Below are positions 57,901 through 64,000 of a stretch of 64,000 nucleotides of DNA, piece after piece. A model generated the notes under the pieces. That model was not told the DNA's origin, ran no database searches, and was given only the letters and a program-made list of their open reading frames with translations. Within the stretch, counting starts at the first letter, position 1. Each line of letters starts with the position of its first letter. The stretch is from Sternotherus odoratus (lineage: Eukaryota > Chordata > Testudines > Kinosternidae): the NCBI GenBank assembly GCA_032164245.1, contig JAVMKO010000003.1, forward strand, positions 86,348,390 to 86,412,389. The letters run 5' to 3'. The position numbers and the translations under genes are program-made.

Positions 57901-59417
57901 ACTAGAAATCAGAGTAAGGGTATGCATGAGGTTTGAAGTTAACAGCTCCCAGGTAGACTGATCAGTTAGTCAAAGCACCAAGTGGGGACTTGTGTTTGTA
58001 AGTCACTTTGATGCTTTTAAAAGTGTCACCCACAAGTCCCAGAAGGCTTTATATTGATGTCTGCTACTCTTGTAGGCCTCTCATGTAGGACTGCTTCCTC
58101 TCCATCAGTATGTCCTAGGCCCTTGTGTGTGTGTGTGTATGTGTGTGCTTATATACAATATCAGAACTTTCAGAATCTTAAAAGGCCACACCACATGATG
58201 GGGTAGGCTGACAGCTAGGTACCATTACACTTATATTTTTCTCCCACTTAGTGCCACAGTTCCAGTGGTTCTGAACTGAGTCACTATCAATAGCTGATGT
58301 GACTCAGGGTAGTGTCAGAAAATCATAGACTGGTTTCTTGGCTAGGACAAGCTACCCCTCTTTAGGGACAATTCTACATTACTTGCCAGGCTAAACGCTA
58401 CGTAAGAAACAAAAGTACCTGTGCTACTATTATGTAAACACCTTCTCTCCCCCCTTATTACGTCTCCACCCCTTATTTGTAAGATACTGCAAATGAACTT
58501 TTCTGAACTGGGTCAATGAATCTGTTAAAGGAGACATAATTTTAATAAATGGAGGCCAGACTCCAGATAAGATTCCTGCAGATTACCCAGTAAGAAAATA
58601 TTTAATTTTGTTTTGACAAGGTGACTGAGAGCAGGGATATACTTAGATTGAAAACCCTACTTATCTGAACTGCTTTCAGGAGTTTAACAGTTATTTGCTT
58701 CCCATGAGGAAGCTGATTGATAATTGCACACACGCAGAATATATATTTTTATTCATCAGAGTTAGCCTTTGTTGGGCCACAAATTACTTGTAACAATGAG
58801 TGTCAAGAAGAAAACAGGGTAAATAATTGGGGAAGGAGGAATGGAACACTATGAAATGGATTATTAACAAAATGCAGAACACAACATGCTTCAAAAAAGA
58901 GACCAGAACTTTAAAAGAAGGATATTTTTTTACCATAGTCAAGTAAGTGCCTGTAAAATAAAGTAATGTTGGGATGCCCTTAATCATATTCAAGTAAATG
59001 AAGTGGGATTCTGGTGGATTATCAAGACTATACCATACTGTATTGCTGTTAATATGAACTAGTTCATTCCTTAATGGCTATCGCACTGCACTTGAACAAC
59101 ATGAATATGGCAAAAGGGAAAGATTTTACCTCTCTCTCATTTTATCTAAACTGGTTTGCTTAATCCTGTTATTGACCCAGCATTGTTACTGTCTGACAGT
59201 AGTTTTGTGGCCACTGTGAAATGTGCAGGTAGTCTCAGTACAGTCCCTAGTGGACTGATGTCTACACCATACAAGCTACTCACCATGATGACTGGCAACA
59301 ATTACCTTTCAAGTTGGCAGCTGAATCAAAGGGAGTAAGGAATATGAATGGACGTGAAGCAGAAAACACAAGGAAACTATCGTTGTCATTGATTTCTATG
59401 CTCGGAGTGTATAGTTG
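54915..59417. other. Mostly unassigned stretch
   Basis: No gene recognised. 55440-55690 is A/C-rich with an end (TTTGAACCAGCTCTT) related to the small MITE at 34425. A CR1 end lies at 55864-55913. 56150-56760 is GC-richer and LTR-like (TTTACAGTTAAACCCTTTAG), but without ends. A TG microsatellite lies at 58124-58148. Frames at 56167-56549, 56889-57143 and 59156-59338 show no domain. Confidence 0.35.
55864..55913 (-). mobile_element. CR1 LINE 3'-terminal fragment (50 bp)
   Basis: The plus strand reads AATCATACAAATGTAGGGCT and AAAAGGGACCTCAAGAGGTC, then ATCTAGTC, the reverse complement of the CR1 terminus. The copy is extremely 5' truncated. Confidence 0.6.
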
Positions 59418-59562
59418 CGGGGGAGGGATAGCTCAGTGGTGTGAGTTCAATCCTTAAGGGAGCCATTTAGGGATATGGGGGAAAATGGGATTGGTCCTGC
59501 TTTGAGCAGGGGGTTGGATTAGATGATCTCCTGAGGTCCCTTCCAACTCTGAGATTCTCTGA
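59418..59562 (+). repeat. Turtle-type tRNA-derived SINE with internal deletion
   Basis: The head GGGGGAGGGATAGCTCAGTG contains a pol III A box. It is followed almost at once by GTGAGTTCAATCC, a B box, so most of the tRNA-like region between the boxes is deleted. The body reads GGGATTGGTCCTGCTTTGAG, and the tail GAGGTCCCTTCCAACTCTGA then GATTCTCTGA matches CR1 3' ends, as in the cryptodiran turtle pol III SINE. Shortened box spacing should impair pol III transcription. Confidence 0.85.
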
Positions 59563-60394
59563 TAACTTGAAGACTTTTGTTTCCAGTGCCAACAACAACA
59601 ACAACAAAACGTTACCACTTGATTGCTGCCTGAGTAGAACAAGTAAATAGTCTTGATCTGTTTGTTCAACATGTAGAACAATGGGGCCCTGATCTTGGTC
59701 AAACCTATGGGAACTGCTGTATCAGAAAAATTAAACGATCATTAAAATGTTACATTTCATGAGCAGTAAGAAATCGTTTCAGACCAGAACAAACCTGGCT
59801 GAACACAGTGAGCCTGAAGGTTGCTTGGAATTGCAATGAACTTCAGTCAATTAAGCATGCAACATCACAGGATGGAGATGGCACAGGATTGTACACCATC
59901 CCAGCACCCTATTCCTGCATTGGTGTTACCTGTCACTTCTTCTAAGACATCATCAGAAGCATGTATTTTGTGAGGTATTTTGCAACCTGATACAGTATTT
60001 TTAGGCTGCCAGATTCCTCGTTCACCCATTTTGTTCACCCTAGAAACCGGTTTTTGTGACACTATCTGAAGAGCATTTTATTTGAGAATTGGGGACGTGG
60101 CAGTCAAAGAAAACTTAAGTGGGAAAAGACTAATGTCACCTGCTATTGTCCCGCTGGGCTTTTCCACTGTTTTTAAATGAATTAATTCTGTGCTTATGAA
60201 AAGTGTCGACAGCCTTGACAGGAAGAAGTGAATGCACAAAAAAGGGGTAACTTGGGCAACAGCATTGCCCTCAGCAACCCCTTGGTGTGCTTCAACTCTG
60301 CCTTGGCGAGATCGTCTCTTGCACTGGAAGGTTATTCATTCAGTCCTTGGCTTCTTTACTCATAATAAGGGTACCAATTAGTGCTAGTTTTACT
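59563..60394. other. Unassigned stretch
   Basis: I recognise no gene or element in this interval. Confidence 0.35.
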
Positions 60395-60399
60395 GGCAG

Positions 60400-61104
60400 T
60401 GTAGTGAGGTGGCTGCCCTACTTTGGGAAAAAGGGCTTAAAGCAACCCAAGAAAGGGTTGTGGCTGGGAGCAAGCAAGCTCCAGCCTGATTGGCTGAGCA
60501 GCCACAGCTGTGGCTGGTTCAATTAAGGCCCAGCTGGCCCTGATAAAAGGGCTCAGTTTGGTGCACAGAGGAAGAAAGTCTCCTCTGTTTCCAGAGGCAC
60601 ACAGGCCTGGCTGCTGAGCGCTTGAGTAGGTACCTAGAGTAGTGCAGGGCTGGGGCTAGGCAAGAGGAGCTGGGGAAGCTCTGGCCTGGAGCCCCCCAGG
60701 CTGCAGGTCCTAGGGGAAGGCCCAACAAAAGGGTACTGGGGTTGCAGGGGGCAGCCCATGGCTCTAGAGGCAGCAGGCCAAACCCTCCTTGCTGGTGATG
60801 AGTGGCAATGATACTGCAGTCTGCCCCAGTGAGCGGGGGCAAGTGGCGACTGGCAGTTTCCTAGACTGAGGCAAGGTGGGGATAGGGGGTGGAGGGTTCC
60901 CCAGGGAGGGGAGACCCTAAGACTTGACGGGGTACTGCAGGGGTGCAGCACCCAAGGGAAGAGGGCACCGGGGTCCAGGGAGGGACTCTGGGCCAGCAGC
61001 AAGCCGGACATCGGCCTGCAGAGGGCGCTCCGGTGGCTGGACTGAGCTAATTCCAGGACGGACCAGCAGGAGGCGCCGCAGGGGTGAGTCGCCGCCCTGC
61101 TACA
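60400..61104 (+). mobile_element. Solo LTR E (same family as 8061-8751)
   Basis: The element starts TGTAGTGAGG and ends CCCTGCTACA, so the first and last five bases TGTAG/CTACA are inverted repeats. GGCAG is exactly duplicated at 60395-60399 and 61105-61109. A TATA-like GATAAAAGG lies at 60542-60550. It is collinear with LTR A across its length. The 176-codon minus frame at 60634-61164 runs through it and is a composition artefact. Confidence 0.9.
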
Positions 61105-61109
61105 GGCAG

Positions 61110-61911
61110 CTTTCACAATATGTTCACTAGGAACTGGAATGAAGCTACACTTCACGTAAATCACCCAATAGCCATCAGCTAATAGTGATGCTTAATGACC
61201 AGGGCTGAATTTGATCATTGAGCTAGAGCTGAAAGACTCTATATCTACTCTCTACTCATTTAGGTGTCCAGTTCCTCCCCACTTTACCCATGCTCTATTT
61301 TGTGAATTGCATTTTTTCTTTCCAAACAGTTATAAGGATTTTCATTATTTTGACATACAGGGTTCCTTTCAAGTTTAAAGACTCTCTAAACTAATATAAT
61401 ATCCTATCAGCTGTGTTACAGGTAGCATTGCCAGGCCCTTTAGACAAAAAAGATTAGAACAAATAGGTCACAATCTTGGCAACCATCCTAGGTGAGACAG
61501 TATAATCGGCTAACATTTGTTGTCATGGAAACTGACGATAGAGAAACTTTGTCAACGCAACCTATATTTTATACTTAAATGCTTAACACATTAAAACTAA
61601 GGCATCAGCACTTCAAAGCAATGCTACCATTTCTTTTCTGTGTCCTTGCAACCCAAATCTATTTTGTCCCCCTATAATGGTGTCTGGGACCAGAGGTGCC
61701 CCAATCTTTTTTTGACATATTACCCACTGTCAATCCCTGTGGAGCCATCCATACTGCAGCCTCTGGCCCCAGCACCCCACCTGCCAACTCCATGCAACAC
61801 TCAGCCCCACCTTCCTTCCTGTCCCATCCAGGTACAGGTCAGTCCCCATCCCTGAGAGGGGATGTGCCCTGCTGGAAGCACTGCTACAGGTTTAGTTAAC
61901 AGCAGAGGGGT
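61110..61911. other. Unassigned stretch
   Basis: No feature is supported. Frames at 61640-61899 are C-rich and without a domain. Confidence 0.35.
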
Positions 61912-62021
61912 TTTTAGCTCAAGCAGTAGAAAAGCATGCTCTGATGTCCACAGATATTTTAGCTCAAGCAGTAGAGAAGCATGCTCTGATGTCCAGAAGT
62001 TCAAGGTTCAGTCCCCATGGC
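61912..62021 (+). repeat. tRNA-like sequence with duplicated 5' half
   Basis: A 39-bp segment TTTTAGCTCAAGCAGTAGA onward occurs twice (61912-61950 and 61957-61995) with one difference. The second copy is followed by AAGTTCAAGGTTCAGTCCCC, which supplies a B-box-like motif. TAGCTCAAGCAG resembles a pol III A box. I infer a tRNA-derived SINE or tRNA-like relic with a tandemly duplicated head. It does not fold into an obvious complete tRNA. Confidence 0.65.
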
Positions 62022-62053
62022 TGATAACTCACTCTACAGTGTTGTATTACAAT

Positions 62054-63510
62054 AATCGTGTGATTAATTGTGCTGTTAAACAATAATAGAATAACATATA
62101 TTTACATTTTTTGGACATTTTCTACATTTTTCAAATTTATTGATTTCAGTTACACAGAATACAGTGTACAGTGCTCACTTTATATTTGTACTGTAAAAAC
62201 ACAAAAGAAATAGTTTTTTTTCAATTCACCTAATACAATATTAGTGCAATTTCTTAGTATGAAAGTTGAACTTATAAATGTAGAATTATACAAAAACACT
62301 GAATTCAAAAATAAAACCATGTAAAACTTTACAGCCTACAAGTCCACTCAGTCTACTTCTTGTTCAGCCAGTTACTCAGACAAATAAGTTTGTTTACATT
62401 TGCAGGAGATCATGCTGCCCGCTTCTTGCTTCAAATGTGTTCTCATGGCACTGTTCTCGCTGGCATTTCAAGATATTTTTGCCAGATGTACTAAAGATTT
62501 GTATGCCCATTGATGCGTCAACCACCATTCCAGAGAACATGCATCCATGCTGATGATGGGTTCTGCTTGATAATGATCTAAAACAAAAGGGACCAACGCA
62601 TGTTCACTTTCATCATGAGTCAGATGCCATAAGCAGAAGGTTGATTTATTTTGGTTTGGATTCTGTAGTTTCTGCATCTGAGTGTTTCTCTTTTAAGTCT
62701 TCTGAAAGCATGCTCCATATCACTCAGGCTTTGGATGGCACTTCAGATTCTTAAACCTTGGGTCAAGTAGTGTAGCTATTTTTAGAAATCTCACATTATT
62801 ACCTTCTTTGTGTTTTGTCAAATCTGCTGTGAAAGTGTTCTTAAAAATGAACATGTGTTGGGTCATCATTCAAGACTGCTATAACATGAAATATATTGCA
62901 GAATGCGGGTAAAACAGAGCAGGGGACATAAAATTCTCCCCCAATGTAATTAATGTTTTGGTTTTTTTAATGAGCATCATCAGCATGAAAACATGTTGTC
63001 TGGAATGGTGGCTGAAGCATGAAGGGGCATATGAATGTTTAGCATATCTAGCACTTATATACCTTGCGATGCTGGCTACAAATGTGTCATGAGAATGCCT
63101 GTTCTCAATATCAGGTGACATTGTAAATAAGCTGGCAGCAGTATCTCCCATAAATGTAAGCAAACTTGTTTGTCTTAGTGATTGGCTGAACAAAAAGTAG
63201 GACTGAGTGGGCTCGTAGGCTCTAAAGTTTTCATTGGTTTGTTTTTGATTGCATGAGGTGAATTGAAAAATACAATTTCTTTTATCATTTTTACAGTGCA
63301 AATATTTGTAATAAAAATAAAAAGTGAGCATTGTAAACTTTGTATTCTGTGTTGTAATAGTAATCAATATATTTGAAAATATAGAAAAACATCCAAAAAT
63401 ATTTAAATACATTTCAGTTGGTATTCTATTGTTTAACAGTGTGATTAAGAGTGATTAATTTTTTGAGTTAATCATGTGAGTTAACTGTGATTAATCAATA
63501 GTGCTATTAA
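62054..63510 (-). pseudogene. hAT transposase C-terminal remnant in a large palindrome
   Basis: On minus, 62870-62450 encodes relics of a hAT (BED-type) transposase. KIATLLDPRFKNLK (about 62741-62776) carries the LDPRFK motif. ALVPFVLDHYQAEPIISMDA then CSLEWWLTHQWAYKSLVHLA (about 62470-62600) is the start of the C-terminal dimerisation domain. The plus strand at 62990-63180 encodes the same region again (LEWWLKHEGAYECLAYLA, then VNKLVCLSDWLNKK-like). The left ~500 bp (62060-62568) and right ~500 bp (62970-63470) are thus inverted copies around a ~400-bp centre. Frames of up to 177 codons exist only because the arm is read antisense. The N-terminal DNA-binding and catalytic regions are missing. 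Confidence 0.75.
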
Positions 63511-63639
63511 AAAGTCATAGCTTTAAAACAAAATAATGAATTTCAGGCTGTACAACACACACAGATTTTGGTTTATTTCTACCAGTAGTGTTTCTCTAGA
63601 ACCTAGACATTTTTAATACAAGCATGTTTCCACAATGCA

Positions 63640-64000
63640 CCCCAAAACAAAGTGCACAATAAAATTCTTTTAAAATTCCTCATCATAATTATGTCTTGCA
63701 TGGGCCCTCTAAGTCATCAGCAACTGATTCTAAAACAACCCATTTTAAAAACACAACACATTTTGAAAAGTAAAAACTAGAATGTTTTGAAACAAAATAC
63801 TGTAAAACCCCAAACACTTATCTGTAGCATAGGCCCACTGAATCACACAAAAAAACCCAGCAGTTTTAAACACACACCAAACCAACAGTTTTCAACCAAA
63901 TACTTTAAAAAAAACCACACTTATCTCGAGTATAGTCCCCCTGATTCGCCAACAATTAAATATTAAACATTATTAAGTTAAAACTAATTTTAAAATGACC
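63640..64000. repeat. Degenerate tandem repeat running off the window
   Basis: Related phrases recur: TTGCATGGGCCCTCTAAGTC (about 63693), GTAGCATAGGCCCACTGAAT (about 63822) and CGAGTATAGTCCCCCTGATT (about 63927). Each later one follows CACTTATCT and an A-rich run. Spacing is about 130 and 105 bp. The units are strongly diverged, and the right boundary lies outside the window. Confidence 0.45.

Noticed and set aside
60634..61164. 176-codon minus-strand open frame
   Set aside because: It runs through solo LTR E and past its end. It is antisense to the LTR and shows no domain.
62879..63412. 177-codon minus-strand open frame as a possible gene
   Set aside because: It is the antisense reading of the inverted arm of a hAT remnant; the plus strand of the same DNA carries the recognisable transposase C-terminus.

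Overview
The window looks like vertebrate nuclear DNA, most probably from a cryptodiran turtle. That assignment rests on recognising the repeats: CR1 LINE 3' ends, a tRNA-derived SINE of the turtle type whose 3' tail matches CR1, Penelope-like elements with GIY-YIG remnants, very abundant short hAT elements, and LTRs of a style common in turtle genomes. Overall the sequence is AT-rich, with isolated GC-rich islands that all coincide with transposons. I find no convincing host protein-coding exon. The longer open frames either fall inside repeats or show no recognisable domain. I read the window as an intergenic region or large intron built from layers of transposable elements.

Layout. 0-8 kb: short foldback repeats, tRNA-like SINE remnants, a MIR-like SINE with an exact 16-bp tandem tail, CR1 pieces with a nested LINE tail, and a small palindromic Penelope remnant inside LTR-like DNA. 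8-9 kb: solo LTR A. 14.6-17.2 kb: a CR1 carrying a hAT MITE, a MITE made of stacked hairpins, and a LINE fragment split by a Tigger-like element. 18.6-19.5 kb: a hAT element with a GC-rich 60-bp minisatellite. 20.6-22 kb: a long CR1 copy with reverse-transcriptase motifs, then a MIR-like SINE. 24.2-25.9 kb: three hAT MITEs, each with a perfect 8-bp target-site duplication (TSD). 27.8-28.5 kb: a repeat of palindromic ~120-bp units. 32.8-33.7 kb: a head-to-head Penelope foldback and antisense solo LTR B. 36-38.7 kb: a long degraded Penelope-like element with inverted arms and a nested MITE. 39.5-45.4 kb: another hAT element, then two APE-type LINE remnants interrupted by hAT MITEs. 45.5-49.4 kb: solo LTRs C and D, an endogenous-retrovirus-like pol fragment, and a second stacked-hairpin MITE. 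50.3-51.2 kb: a Penelope-like element with a readable GIY-YIG domain and a 12-bp TSD. 54.6-54.9 kb: a 5S-rRNA-derived retroposon with ~21-bp direct repeats. 59-62 kb: a turtle-type SINE, solo LTR E (same family as A) and a duplicated tRNA-like head. 62-64 kb: a palindromic hAT transposase remnant and a degenerate tandem repeat running off the end.

These pieces do not form a pathway. What connects them is transposition: CR1-type machinery could have served the SINEs, absent hAT transposases the MITEs, and recombination reduced the LTR elements to solo LTRs. The most unusual items are the 5S-derived retroposon, the series of Penelope insertions with ~12-bp TSDs and inverted arms, and the palindromic hAT transposase copy. 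Element family names come from recognition without database comparison; boundaries and TSDs are read directly from the sequence.
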